Source of the DNA: an uncultured Lachnospiraceae bacterium | GTDB lineage: Bacteria > Bacillota > Clostridia > Lachnospirales > Lachnospiraceae | Assembly (NCBI GenBank): GCA_949283905.1 | Contig: CASDUB010000087.1 | Location: 1-13,372, forward strand | Direction: 5' to 3' | Length of the DNA stretch: 13,372 nt | Shown here: positions 1 through 7,139 of the stretch, in pieces | How positions within the stretch are numbered: the stretch's first letter is position 1 | Layout of the letters: each line of letters opens with the position of its first letter | The notes under the pieces: model-generated | Told to the model about the DNA's origin: nothing | What the model saw: only the letters and a program-made list of their open reading frames with translations | The model's database searches: none | Made by a program: the position numbers and the translations under genes

Positions 1-71
1 AAAATAATTAAAAAATTTTTTTTGAATAATTTTAAGAACATTTGATGGGATTTTAAGAAGGAGGAAAAAAG

Positions 72-746
72 GTGCGTATTTTATTTGCGGAAGATAATCA
101 GGATCTGAGAGAAATTACTGTAAAAAGACTGCGCGCGGAGGGGTTCGGAGTTGACGGCTGCGAAAACGGGCAGGAGGCCCTCGATTATATAGCGTCAACA
201 GAGTATGACCTTATCATATTGGACATTATGATGCCGAAAATCGACGGGATCACTGTTCTTCGAACGCTGAGAGCTGCAAAAAATCCTGCGCCGGTGCTTT
301 TGCTTACTGCTATGGACGCCGTGGCGGACCGTGTCGCGGGGCTTGACGCCGGTGCGGATGATTATCTTACAAAGCCGTTTGATTTTTCGGAGCTGACGGC
401 AAGGATACGCGCGCTGCTAAGGCGCAATTCAGATGAAAAGAGCGATGTTCTTCAGGCGGCTGATCTTACCGTGGAGCTTTCGACCCATCGCGTAACGCGG
501 GGCGGCAAAGAGATCAGTCTTTCAAGCAGGGAGTTTGCTCTGCTGGAATCGCTGATGCGCCATAAAGGAGCCGTGCTTTCGCGCTCACAGCTGGAAAACC
601 AGGTATGGGATTACGGCTTCGAGGGAGGCAGCAATATCGTAGACGTTTATATACGTTATCTGAGAAAAAAGATAGACGATCCCTTTGAGGTCAAGCTTAT
701 ACATACTATCCGCGGTGCAGGCTATACGCTGAGGGAGGAACTATGA
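72..746 (+). CDS. OmpR/PhoB-family response regulator
   Basis: DNA-binding response regulator of 224 aa, the usual length for the OmpR/PhoB family. The receiver domain (about residues 1-115) shows the acidic residues E7/D8, phospho-acceptor D51 in the LDIMMP motif, T79 and K101 in the TKPF motif. A winged-helix effector domain follows (about 127-222), ending in the typical IHTIRGAGYTL wing. The start is GTG, chosen because AAGGAGG lies 7 nt upstream (58-64). The gene overlaps the following histidine kinase by 4 nt (ATGA), so the two are translationally coupled partners. The family is known to bind direct repeats upstream of target operons once phosphorylated; the target and signal cannot be read from the sequence. 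I see no clear promoter in the 71 upstream bases, so it probably lies outside the window. Confidence 0.96.
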   Translation: MRILFAEDNQDLREITVKRLRAEGFGVDGCENGQEALDYIASTEYDLIILDIMMPKIDGITVLRTLRAAKNPAPVLLLTAMDAVADRVAGLDAGADDYLTKPFDFSELTARIRALLRRNSDEKSDVLQAADLTVELSTHRVTRGGKEISLSSREFALLESLMRHKGAVLSRSQLENQVWDYGFEGGSNIVDVYIRYLRKKIDDPFEVKLIHTIRGAGYTLREEL

Positions 747-2107
747 AAAATAAGTCGATAAAGGCCCGGGTTACGATCTGGTACACTTCATTTATGATTG
801 CGCTGCTTTTGCTGACAGCCGTCATATTGTTTTTGACTACCCGCGGTTTGTCTCGGCAGCAGCTTAAAGAGCAGCTCATAAATTCCGTTACCGATATGAT
901 AAGCGAGGTTCATTTTCACTATGGAGAAGTAGAAAGCGATAAACTGGATTTTTATCAAAACGGAGTTTCGCTTTTTATATATGACGAACAGGGATATCTT
1001 ATAGCGCCAAAGGTAAATCTTGGCGTTCAGGTAGATGCGCTGCTTGAAGATCAGACTTTGAAGAAGGTCGATCAGAACGGCGGCAGCTGGTTTGTTTATG
1101 ATCTTTATGCTGTCGAGGATTCATCCGGTTTTTGGGTGAGAGGACTGTGCTCGCTTACAGAGGCCGGCCGTATTTCCGGACAGATGTGGTTTGTTTTTCT
1201 TCTTGTGCTTCCGGCTGTTGCATTGGCCGCCGCATGGGGCGGCTGGCGTATCACACGACGCGCTTTTCTTCCGGTAGATCAGATGGCAAAAACCGCAGAT
1301 GCCGTCTCATCGGGAGTTGACTTGAGTCAGAGGATCCCTCTTTCACCCGGAGAAGATGAATTAAAACGTCTTGGAGCAACGTTAAACAGGATGCTTTCAA
1401 GACTTCAGAGTTCTTTTGAAAGAGAACGCCGTTTTACTTCTGACGTTTCCCATGAGCTTCGCACGCCGCTGGCGGTTATACGCTCTCAGTGTGAGTATGC
1501 GCTTCTGCCTCAGACAGGATGCGATGAGCGGACAGAAGCTCTAAAATCCATTTCATATCAGTGCGATCATATGTCTTCTGTAGTTTCACAGCTCCTGCTT
1601 TTGGCAAAAGGGGAGAACGGAACCTTTAAGCCGCATCTTGAACGCCTTGAACTTAGTGAATTGTGGGAGGCCGTGTGCATGGATATGGAGGAACAGGCCA
1701 AAAAAGAGGATATTTTCTTCTCATGGAAACTGGAACCGGGACTTTATATAAATGGTGACGAAACGCTGCTGATTCGATTGCTTATGAATCTGATAACTAA
1801 CGCTATACGTTATAACCGTCCTGAAGGAAGGATTGAAATTTCCCTCAGCCGTCAGAAAACGTCGGCTGTTTTGAAAGTTACGGATACAGGTATGGGAATT
1901 CCGCAGGATCAGATAGAACATGTATGGGAGCGATTTTTCAGAGGAGACGCGTCGCGTTCGGGAGATTCCAGCGGTCTCGGACTGTCGATGGTTCGCTGGA
2001 TCGCGGAAGTTCACCGCGGGGAGGCTTCTGTTGAAAGCATTTACGGACTCGGAAGCACTTTTACGGTCACATTGCCGCTGATAACTGATTCTGTCTGCTC
2101 CGATTAA
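743..2107 (+). CDS. Membrane sensor histidine kinase (HAMP-HisKA-HATPase)
   Basis: 454-aa sensor kinase, partner of the preceding regulator. Segments in order: TM1 about 12-32, an extracytoplasmic sensor region of about 115 residues (33-147), TM2 about 148-167, HAMP linker about 168-222, the HisKA dimerisation helix with phospho-acceptor H237 in SHELRTP, then the ATP-binding domain with N box (N349-N353), G1 box DTGMGI (381-386), F box ERFFR (396-400) and G2 box GLGLS (411-415). All catalytic boxes are intact, so it should be active. The sensor region is short and I do not recognise its fold, so the signal is unknown. The start ATG overlaps the regulator stop. No terminator is evident after the gene, so some read-through into thioredoxin is possible. 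Confidence 0.96.
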   Translation: MKNKSIKARVTIWYTSFMIALLLLTAVILFLTTRGLSRQQLKEQLINSVTDMISEVHFHYGEVESDKLDFYQNGVSLFIYDEQGYLIAPKVNLGVQVDALLEDQTLKKVDQNGGSWFVYDLYAVEDSSGFWVRGLCSLTEAGRISGQMWFVFLLVLPAVALAAAWGGWRITRRAFLPVDQMAKTADAVSSGVDLSQRIPLSPGEDELKRLGATLNRMLSRLQSSFERERRFTSDVSHELRTPLAVIRSQCEYALLPQTGCDERTEALKSISYQCDHMSSVVSQLLLLAKGENGTFKPHLERLELSELWEAVCMDMEEQAKKEDIFFSWKLEPGLYINGDETLLIRLLMNLITNAIRYNRPEGRIEISLSRQKTSAVLKVTDTGMGIPQDQIEHVWERFFRGDASRSGDSSGLGLSMVRWIAEVHRGEASVESIYGLGSTFTVTLPLITDSVCSD

Positions 2108-2119
2108 GCGGTGATATAT

Positions 2120-2132
2120 GTGATTTTGTCAC
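2120..2132. promoter_or_regulatory. Short palindrome GTGA-N5-TCAC upstream of thioredoxin
   Basis: A perfect four-base inverted repeat with a 5-nt spacer, about 60 nt upstream of the trxA start. It resembles a Crp-type box (GTGA-N6-TCAC) but the spacer is one base short. A Crp/Fnr-family gene lies directly downstream, which is the only reason to mention it. TTGTCA (2126-2131) inside it could act as a -35, but no -10 lies at normal spacing. Weak support. Confidence 0.2.
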
Positions 2133-2193
2133 GGAACTTTTGAAAATGATCTGATATATTTAAGTCACAACAGAAAACAAGGAGGACGATAAT

Positions 2194-2499
2194 ATGTCAG
2201 CTATCAATATTAATATAAACAATTTTCAGGATGAAGTGATGAAATCGGATAAACCGGTGCTTTTGGATTTCTGGGCTTCGTGGTGCGGTCCGTGCCGTAT
2301 GGTCAGCCCTATAGTAGACGAGATTGCCGACGAGAGAACAGATATTAAAGTAGGAAAGATCAATGTAGATGAGGAAAATGATCTTGCGTCTCTTTTCGGC
2401 GTTACAAGTATTCCTACATTAGTTGTTATGAAGAATGGAAAGATTGCAAATCAGGCTGTAGGAGCGAGACCGAAAGAAGCGATACTTGCCATGCTGTAA
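2194..2499 (+). CDS. trxA: Thioredoxin
   Basis: 101-aa thioredoxin, slightly shorter than the usual 105-110 aa but covering the whole fold. The active site WCGPC places the redox cysteines at C31 and C34; D25 is the buried acid, and the cis-proline is P74 in TSIPT. It is a cytoplasmic disulfide reductant that needs a thioredoxin reductase, which is not in the window. The ATG is preceded by AAGGAGG (2179-2185) at good spacing. It sits between a two-component system and, convergently, a Crp/Fnr regulator, and close to rubrerythrin, which fits a redox or oxidative-stress neighbourhood. The shared hairpin at 2509-2539 ends it. Confidence 0.96.
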   Translation: MSAINININNFQDEVMKSDKPVLLDFWASWCGPCRMVSPIVDEIADERTDIKVGKINVDEENDLASLFGVTSIPTLVVMKNGKIANQAVGARPKEAILAML

Positions 2500-2508
2500 T
2501 ATACAGGT

Positions 2509-2539
2509 AAGGGGGAGTCGGAAAATAGACAGCCCCCTT
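2509..2539. terminator. Bidirectional terminator between trxA and the Crp/Fnr gene
   Basis: AAGGGGG (2509-2515) pairs perfectly with CCCCCTT (2533-2539), with further GTC/GAC pairing inside the loop (2517-2519 with 2528-2530). It lies between two convergent genes, 10 nt after the trxA stop and 12 nt past the Crp/Fnr stop, and is followed by T-containing tracts on both sides. It can serve both transcripts; the T-tracts are modest. Confidence 0.7.
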
Positions 2540-2550
2540 CTTTATCATAA

Positions 2551-3210
2551 TCACGAATTGCTGAGTTTTTTCAGCTTTTGTTCGTCAAGTATGGTTACGG
2601 TTCCGCGGGATAGTCTGACAAGGCCTTCGCTCTGCATATAGCGCAGCATTCTTGTTATGACTTCGCGGTGCGTACCGAGATGATTGGCGATTTTCTCATG
2701 AGTGATTTTCAGCTCTTTAGTGTCATCGAGACCTGATTCTTCCAGCAGAAAATAAGCCACGCGTTTATCAAGGCTCTTCCACATGATCTGCTCGATCAGC
2801 CACATGACATCAGAAAAGCGGGACGCCATGAGTTCGTTTGTATAATTTGCGACGGCTGCGGACTCTTCGGTGAGCTTTTTATAAGTGTCAACGGGAATCA
2901 TCCACAGATCGGAATCTTTTTCGGTTTCAATTACAATATCAAACTGTATGGAATTCATCATGCATGAAGCGGAAAACAGGCATATATCAAAGTCAAAGAG
3001 GCGATACAGGGTGATCTCACGTCCCTCTTCGGAAGTTATATATGCGCGCAGCTGGCCGGATTTGATAAGAAAAAGTCCGGTACAGTCATTGCTGCCGTTG
3101 TGAATTATCGTATTTTTTGCAGCATGCTTTTCAACCAGAGTGCTCCGAATGAGGTTTTTCTGGGTTTCGTTTAATTTATCCCATATGGGAAAACAGTCTT
3201 CAAAATTCAT
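2551..3210 (-). CDS. Crp/Fnr-family transcriptional regulator
   Basis: 219-aa cytoplasmic regulator. The N-terminal cyclic-nucleotide-binding-type beta barrel spans about residues 15-115, a long dimerisation helix follows (about 118-155), and the C-terminal winged helix-turn-helix is about 165-210. The recognition helix carries E183-x-x-T186-R187, matching the E-xx-S-R pattern that reads TTGA-type half-sites in FNR. The Cys arrangement (C6, C43, C77, C83) is not the N-terminal cluster of E. coli FNR, so oxygen sensing by an iron-sulfur cluster cannot be claimed; the effector is unknown. The start is supported by GGAG (3219-3222) 8 nt upstream. It is divergent from the DUF134-NifX/rubrerythrin unit, and the two promoters share one inverted repeat, which suggests autoregulation and control of that unit (inference). 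Confidence 0.92.
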   Translation of the reverse strand: MNFEDCFPIWDKLNETQKNLIRSTLVEKHAAKNTIIHNGSNDCTGLFLIKSGQLRAYITSEEGREITLYRLFDFDICLFSASCMMNSIQFDIVIETEKDSDLWMIPVDTYKKLTEESAAVANYTNELMASRFSDVMWLIEQIMWKSLDKRVAYFLLEESGLDDTKELKITHEKIANHLGTHREVITRMLRYMQSEGLVRLSRGTVTILDEQKLKKLSNS

Positions 3211-3239
3211 GTAGTATACTCCGTTTTTATTCTTCCATG

Positions 3240-3268
3240 ATTATAGATTAGAAGAGAACATGTGTCAA
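3240..3268 (-). promoter_or_regulatory. Consensus sigma-A promoter of the Crp/Fnr gene
   Basis: Read on the minus strand: TTGACA (3268-3263), a 17-nt spacer, TATAAT (3245-3240). Both hexamers match the consensus exactly. It would give a leader of roughly 20-25 nt before the start codon at 3210. The -35 is one arm of the inverted repeat shared with the divergent promoter. Confidence 0.82.
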
Positions 3269-3282
3269 TTGTGTTATTGACA
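3263..3282. promoter_or_regulatory. Inverted repeat spanning both divergent -35 boxes (candidate operator)
   Basis: TGTCAAT (3263-3269) and ATTGACA (3276-3282) form perfect 7-bp arms around a 6-nt spacer. Each arm is also a -35 hexamer for one of the two divergent promoters, so most of the symmetry follows from having two consensus -35 boxes. Size and position fit a Crp/Fnr-family dimer site, and a protein bound here would block both promoters. Binding is inference. Confidence 0.5.
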
Positions 3283-3305
3283 TATGCCCATAATAATCGT
3301 AAAAT
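3277..3305 (+). promoter_or_regulatory. Promoter of the DUF134-NifX / rubrerythrin operon
   Basis: TTGACA (3277-3282), a 17-nt spacer, TAAAAT (3300-3305). A perfect -35 and a 5/6 -10 lie about 33 nt upstream of the start codon at 3338. Transcription would begin near 3312. Confidence 0.82.
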
Positions 3306-3337
3306 AAAGGAAAGGTACTTTAAAAAAGGAGAATAAA

Positions 3338-4108
3338 ATGCCGAGACCAACGAAATGCAGAAAAGTCTGTCACTTTCCCGAAGTATTGGAATTTTTGCCC
3401 TCAGAAGAAAAAAGCGGGAAAGAGCCCGTTCTTTTGAATATTGATGAGTACGAAACGATCCGTCTGCTTGACAAGGAAAAATACAGTCAGGAGCAGTGCG
3501 CAAAGTTTATGCAGATATCCAGGACAACAGCTCAGAGGATATATGAAAATGCCCGCGCAAAACTGGCTGAAGCTATAGTAGAGGGACGTCCGCTTCGGAT
3601 AGAAGGAGGCGATTTTACTATCTGTGACGGAAAAAACAGCGTTTGCGGTCTGGGCTGTTGTTATAAACAGGAATTTTATAAAAAATACGCAAAAAAAGGA
3701 GAAGATATCATGAGAGTCGCAGTAACATATGAAAACGGACAGATCTTCCAGCATTTCGGACACACGGAAACATTTAAAATTTACGACATACAGGATGGAA
3801 AGATCACAAAATCCGAACTTGTAGATACAAACGGAAGCGGACACGGAGCCCTGGCGGGAGTTTTAAACGCCCTGAATGTGGATGCTCTGATCTGCGGAGG
3901 TATAGGCGGCGGAGCGCAGAGCGCTCTTGCGGCGGAAAACATTAAGGTTTACGGCGGAGTTTCAGGAGATGCCGATACGACAGTTGAAGCTTTTGTCAAA
4001 GGAAATTTAAATTATGACCCGGACGCTAAATGCGATCATCACGACCATCAGCACGAAGATGGCCATACATGCGGGGAACATGGCTGTGGAAACCATGGCT
4101 GCCATTAA
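3338..4108 (+). CDS. DUF134 - NifX/NifB-type iron(-molybdenum) cluster-binding fusion protein
   Basis: 256-aa two-domain protein. Residues 1 to about 105 are DUF134, with the hallmark start [11 protein letters not shown] and a helix-turn-helix-like segment (about 46-75); Cys 96, 103, 107 and 108 follow. Residues about 125-222 form a dinitrogenase iron-molybdenum cofactor (NifX/NafY/NifB C-terminal) domain, recognisable by [11 protein letters not shown] and the FQHFGHTE and CGGIGGGA stretches. The last 25 residues (232-256) are a metal-chelator-like tail with 8 His and 4 Cys. In this family such domains bind or carry Fe-S or Fe-Mo clusters; there is no nitrogenase here, so iron-sulfur or metal handling is the likely role (inference). 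AAGGAG (3326-3331) precedes the start. It is first in an operon with rubrerythrin, 29 nt apart. A strong internal ribosome site sits exactly at the domain junction. Confidence 0.93.
   Translation: MPRPTKCRKVCHFPEVLEFLPSEEKSGKEPVLLNIDEYETIRLLDKEKYSQEQCAKFMQISRTTAQRIYENARAKLAEAIVEGRPLRIEGGDFTICDGKNSVCGLGCCYKQEFYKKYAKKGEDIMRVAVTYENGQIFQHFGHTETFKIYDIQDGKITKSELVDTNGSGHGALAGVLNALNVDALICGGIGGGAQSALAAENIKVYGGVSGDADTTVEAFVKGNLNYDPDAKCDHHDHQHEDGHTCGEHGCGNHGCH
3696..3712 (+). promoter_or_regulatory. Internal ribosome site and ATG at the NifX domain boundary
   Basis: AAGGAG (3696-3701), 8 nt, then in-frame ATG (3710-3712) encoding Met125, exactly where stand-alone NifX-type proteins begin ([10 protein letters not shown]). 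It would yield a separate 132-aa NifX domain with the His/Cys tail. Either it is a working second start or the relic of two genes joined in frame. Confidence 0.6.
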
Positions 4109-4137
4109 TTAAAAGAAAATACAGGAGGAATAAAATT

Positions 4138-4677
4138 ATGGCAAACAAATACGCAGGAACTAAAACAGAAAAGAATCTTTGGGAGGCATTTGCAGGAGAA
4201 TCACAGGCTAGAAATAAATATACTTATTTTGCCTCTGTAGCAAAAAAAGCAGGTTATGAGCAGATTGCCGAATTATTCCTTAAGACGGCAGATAACGAAA
4301 AAGAACATGCCAAACTCTGGTTTAAAGCCCTCGGAGAAGTAGGAAATACAGCTGAGAACCTTATCAAAGCGGCTGAAGGCGAAAACGCTGAGTGGACAGA
4401 TATGTATGACAGAATGGCAAGAGAAGCTGAAGAAGAAGGCTTCACAGAGCTTGCGGCTCAGTTCCGCGGCGTAGCAGCCATTGAAAAAACACATGAAGAA
4501 AGATATCGTGCCCTTCTTCACAACGTTGAAGCTATGGAAGTATTTAAAAAGAGCGGCGTAACTGTTTGGGAGTGCCGCAATTGCGGACATATTGTAGTAG
4601 GAACAGAAGCTCCTGAAGTATGCCCTGTTTGCAAGCATCCGCAGGCTTATTTTGAAGTAAGAAAAGAGAACTATTAA
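4138..4677 (+). CDS. rbr: Rubrerythrin
   Basis: 179-aa non-haem di-iron peroxidase, the usual size. The ferritin-like four-helix domain (about 1-140) carries the metal-ligand pattern E21, E54-xx-H57, E116-xx-H119 and further Glu residues (E85, E97). The C-terminal rubredoxin domain has Cys pairs C146/C149 and C162/C165 that hold one iron. The family reduces hydrogen peroxide to water in anaerobes using electrons from rubredoxin or NADH-linked donors. The frame is open further upstream to 4030, but the start at 4138 is chosen because AGGAGG (4123-4128) precedes it and [14 protein letters not shown] is the typical N-terminus. It is second in the operon after the DUF134-NifX gene and ends at a strong terminator. 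Confidence 0.97.
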   Translation: MANKYAGTKTEKNLWEAFAGESQARNKYTYFASVAKKAGYEQIAELFLKTADNEKEHAKLWFKALGEVGNTAENLIKAAEGENAEWTDMYDRMAREAEEEGFTELAAQFRGVAAIEKTHEERYRALLHNVEAMEVFKKSGVTVWECRNCGHIVVGTEAPEVCPVCKHPQAYFEVRKENY

Positions 4678-4707
4678 TAAGCGGCAGTACTAACTGACTG
4701 AAATGTA

Positions 4708-4764
4708 AAATATCGCCGAAAAGAGTCTGTTTTTAAAAAATCCGGAGTCTTTTCGGCGATATTT
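4708..4764 (+). terminator. Strong rho-independent terminator after rubrerythrin
   Basis: A 17-bp perfect stem (4708-4724 with 4748-4764) encloses a 23-nt loop and is followed by GTCATTTTTT. The stem core is ATCGCCGAAAAGA paired with TCTTTTCGGCGAT. It separates the redox operon from the surface-protein gene. Confidence 0.88.
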
Positions 4765-4819
4765 GTCATTTTTTACAATTTTATTACAAAAAAAACCCAT
4801 AATATTTAATAAAAAGGTA

Positions 4820-4848
4820 TTGAAAAATCATAACAATAGGTTCATAAT
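4820..4848 (+). promoter_or_regulatory. Promoter of the SPATG surface protein gene
   Basis: TTGAAA (4820-4825), a 17-nt spacer, CATAAT (4843-4848), preceded by a roughly 50-nt A/T-rich tract (4766-4819) that resembles an UP element. The start site would be near 4855, giving a leader of about 43 nt that includes AAGGAG (4881-4886). Confidence 0.7.
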
Positions 4849-4897
4849 ACAAACAAGTATACTTCAAAATTATAGCTATAAAGGAGAAAGTAGAAAG

Positions 4898-5542
4898 ATG
4901 AAGAAAAAATTATTGGCACTTGTTCTTTCACTCGGTGTAGTGATCGGAACAGTAACAACAGCATTTGCAGCACCAAGTGCTTCAACAGGAACATCAACAA
5001 CATCTGAAGGATACGCAGTATCTGACATGGCAGCAGGAAATGAGACTTACGACAAACTCAAAGCTGAGCAGCCGGAAGTTGCAGATATCATCGACAAAGT
5101 TAACAGCGGCGAGATGACTATCGAAGAGTTCGCAGCCGGAGCAGGCGCAGAATTTGCTGATTTATTAGCAGGCAAAGAGAGCATCACAGGATTTATTGAT
5201 GTTACAGGAACACCTGACGAAAACGGAAAATACAATGTTGTATTATACAACCCTGTATTTGATTCATACTCATCAATCAGTGTTATCCACTATGACATGA
5301 CAAACAACGCTTGGGAAGTTGTTGAAGCTTCTAAAGGCGAGATCGCTAACACAATCTCATTCACATTAGACAGCCTTTCACCTATCTGCGTTGTTGGTGA
5401 GAAAGCAGCTGCAGGAACAGATGCTGAAGGAACAAAATCACCTGCAACTGGAGCAAGCTCAAACGCACTCTTATTCGGAGCATTAGCAGGAGCATGCGCA
5501 ATCGTAGTTGTAGCCGGAGCTAAAAAGAAAAATACTAAATAA
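4898..5542 (+). CDS. Small secreted surface protein with SPATG sortase signal
   Basis: 214-aa protein of unknown function with clear export and anchoring signals. A Sec signal peptide covers residues 1-24 (KKK, hydrophobic core, AFA cleavage motif). A helix-prone acidic region spans about 45-95, then a beta-rich region about 98-170 ends in SFTLDSLSPICVV, a type of segment often found just before the anchor in clostridial surface proteins. The C-terminus is a cell-wall sorting signal: SPATG (181-185), a hydrophobic stretch (189-207) and a basic tail KKKNTK. The (S/P)PxTG type is the one described for class B sortase of Clostridioides difficile, and a class B sortase lies four genes after the next gene. 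The frame opens at 4763, but the start at 4898 is set by AAGGAG and the signal peptide. Ile codons are almost all ATC with no ATA, unlike the following operon, suggesting high expression. It has its own promoter and terminator. Confidence 0.88.
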   Translation: MKKKLLALVLSLGVVIGTVTTAFAAPSASTGTSTTSEGYAVSDMAAGNETYDKLKAEQPEVADIIDKVNSGEMTIEEFAAGAGAEFADLLAGKESITGFIDVTGTPDENGKYNVVLYNPVFDSYSSISVIHYDMTNNAWEVVEASKGEIANTISFTLDSLSPICVVGEKAAAGTDAEGTKSPATGASSNALLFGALAGACAIVVVAGAKKKNTK

Positions 5543-5580
5543 TAAGTATAATTTTAAGAAGTATAATTAATTTTCAAGAA

Positions 5581-5625
5581 AAAATCCAACTCGTTAATAA
5601 GTGCTGTTGTAACGGGTTGGATTTT
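5581..5625 (+). terminator. Terminator after the surface protein gene
   Basis: AAAATCCAACTCGTTA (5581-5596) pairs with TAACGGGTTGGATTTT (5610-5625): 16 bp with one G-U pair, 13-nt loop, and partial extension by CAAGAA/TTCTTG. T-rich sequence is within the 3' arm and after it. It stands between the surface gene and the polysaccharide operon. No convincing promoter follows it, so partial read-through may feed the operon. Confidence 0.8.
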
Positions 5626-5677
5626 CTTGGATTGTAAAGATTATCTTTTATGAATTTGTTTTAAAGGCTTGAAAAAG

Positions 5678-6391
5678 ATGATGACAGGATATTATGATAT
5701 TCATACTCATATACTTCCGGAAGTTGACGACGGTTCCGACTCAATGGAAGAGTCGTTTGAGATAATCAGGCAGGAAGTTGCGATGGGCGTAGAAAATATA
5801 TTGTTTACGCCGCATTACAGAAAAGGACTTTTTGAAGAACCGGAAAGCAGGATATATGCGAGATACAAGATGCTTTCACTTGAACTGAAAAGCCGGTTTC
5901 CGAAAGTGACCGTTGCTCTCGGGTGCGAGCTTCATGCATCAATGGATATCGAAAAGATATTCGAGGAAAGAAGATATGTAACTATAGCGGGAACAAATTC
6001 TGTACTGCTGGAGTTTTCGGGAAGACACACAAAAAGTTTTATAAAAGAAAGAATTTCCACCATCATGGGCACCGGGCATATGCCTGTACTTGCGCATGTT
6101 GAAAGGATACCGGCTCTCATAGAGAATATGGGATTTTTAAAAGAGCTGAAGGAAGTCGGAGTGGAAATCCAGGTAAACGCAGACAGTATATTAGGACGGG
6201 AAGGCCGCAGATTAAAAAGCCTTACCGGAAAATTATTGAAAAACAATCTGGTCGATTATATCGGATCGGATGTTCATAACACTACGGAAAGAGCCAGTCA
6301 CATAGGAGAATGTGCTGATTACATAGAAAAAAAATACGGCGAAGAATTCGCCTGTAAAATATTTATAGATAACCCGGGGAGATTATTTTAA
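5678..6391 (+). CDS. CpsB/CapC-type PHP protein-tyrosine phosphatase
   Basis: 237-aa metal-dependent phosphatase of the PHP fold. In Gram-positive capsule and exopolysaccharide operons this family dephosphorylates the cognate BY-kinase and so controls polymer output. The metal-binding residues are visible: H9 and H11 (DIHTHILPEVDDGS), H46 (FTPHY), E84/H86 (GCELH), H140 with R143 (AHVER), and D198/H200 (GSDVHN). A TTG at 5669 could also start the frame, but AAAGG (5663-5667) is only 1 nt before it and 10 nt before the ATG at 5678, so the latter is preferred; the adjacent ATG at 5681 is a further alternative. It is the first gene of the polysaccharide operon, and its stop overlaps the next start by one base. 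Confidence 0.93.
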   Translation: MMTGYYDIHTHILPEVDDGSDSMEESFEIIRQEVAMGVENILFTPHYRKGLFEEPESRIYARYKMLSLELKSRFPKVTVALGCELHASMDIEKIFEERRYVTIAGTNSVLLEFSGRHTKSFIKERISTIMGTGHMPVLAHVERIPALIENMGFLKELKEVGVEIQVNADSILGREGRRLKSLTGKLLKNNLVDYIGSDVHNTTERASHIGECADYIEKKYGEEFACKIFIDNPGRLF

Positions 6392-7125
6392 TGAAAGAAC
6401 AAGTCAGAATGGAACAAAAGCAGCAAGGGGTACAGCCGGAAGAAGATGTTATCGATCTTGGAAAGCTTTTCAAAGCAGTTTTAAAGAGATGGTATCTGGT
6501 GGTTCTCTGTCTGATCATCGGAGGCGGCATTGGATTTGCCGCAACAAAATTCGCCATGACGCCCACATATACATCTACGGCCAGAATGCTTGTATTAACT
6601 AAGGAAACAACGATAACATCGCTTGCCGATCTTCAGATAGGAAGCTCTCTTACAGGAGATTATTCGGCGCTTATCATGTCTCCGGATCCTTTGAAACAGA
6701 CATTGGAGGATCTCGGACTTGAAGATGAGATGACATATAAGGAACTTCAGAAATTGTTCACGATCAATAATCCTTCAAATACGAGAATTCTTGAGATTAC
6801 GTGCGAAGATACGGATCCGGACAGAGCGGCTGAAATCGTAAATACACATGCGAAAAATTCTTCGGACTTTATCAGTGAAGTAATGGAAGTTTCACCTCCG
6901 AATGTATTTTCACTCGGTGAAGTTGCAGATGTGCAGGCAGGTCCGAGCACTTCGAAAAACACTGCGATCGCGGCTATACTCGGCGCTATTATTGCGATCA
7001 TCATCATTGCCGTTAAAGAACTCAGCGATGACAGATTCAAGACGGAAGACGATATCGAAAAATATCTTGGAGTTACCGTTCTTGCTTCAATTCCGGACAG
7101 AAGTAAGATAAAAGGTAAAAACTAA
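6391..7125 (+). CDS. Wzz/CpsC-type polysaccharide co-polymerase (kinase activator)
   Basis: 244-aa membrane protein. A short cytoplasmic N-terminus with an amphipathic segment (about 19-33) precedes TM1 (about 34-56). An extracellular domain of about 130 residues follows, then TM2 (about 189-210) and a cytoplasmic tail of about 34 residues ending KIKGKN. This is the Gram-positive arrangement in which the Wzz-like chain-length regulator and the tyrosine kinase are separate proteins, and the cytoplasmic tail activates the kinase. GGGGAG (6376-6381) precedes the ATG. It overlaps the phosphatase gene by 1 nt and lies 14 nt before the kinase, so the three form a standard regulatory trio. Confidence 0.92.
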   Translation: MKEQVRMEQKQQGVQPEEDVIDLGKLFKAVLKRWYLVVLCLIIGGGIGFAATKFAMTPTYTSTARMLVLTKETTITSLADLQIGSSLTGDYSALIMSPDPLKQTLEDLGLEDEMTYKELQKLFTINNPSNTRILEITCEDTDPDRAAEIVNTHAKNSSDFISEVMEVSPPNVFSLGEVADVQAGPSTSKNTAIAAILGAIIAIIIIAVKELSDDRFKTEDDIEKYLGVTVLASIPDRSKIKGKN

Positions 7126-7139
7126 GGCAGGAGAAAAAG

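Noticed and set aside
1..71. Promoter or terminator in the A/T-rich start of the window
   Set aside because: Only A/T runs and the AAGGAGG of the response regulator can be supported; no -35/-10 pair or stem was convincing.
2551..3210. True FNR oxygen sensor with an Fe-S cluster
   Set aside because: The protein lacks the N-terminal Cys cluster arrangement of E. coli FNR; its four Cys are spread at 6, 43, 77 and 83. Called only Crp/Fnr family.
3338..4108. Nitrogenase cofactor biosynthesis locus
   Set aside because: Only a NifX/NifB-C-terminal-like domain is present, with no nifHDK, nifE/N or radical-SAM nifB. The domain is common in non-fixing anaerobes.
5669..5677. TTG start for the phosphatase at 5669
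   Set aside because: The only ribosome site (AAAGG, 5663-5667) is 1 nt from TTG but 10 nt from the ATG at 5678.
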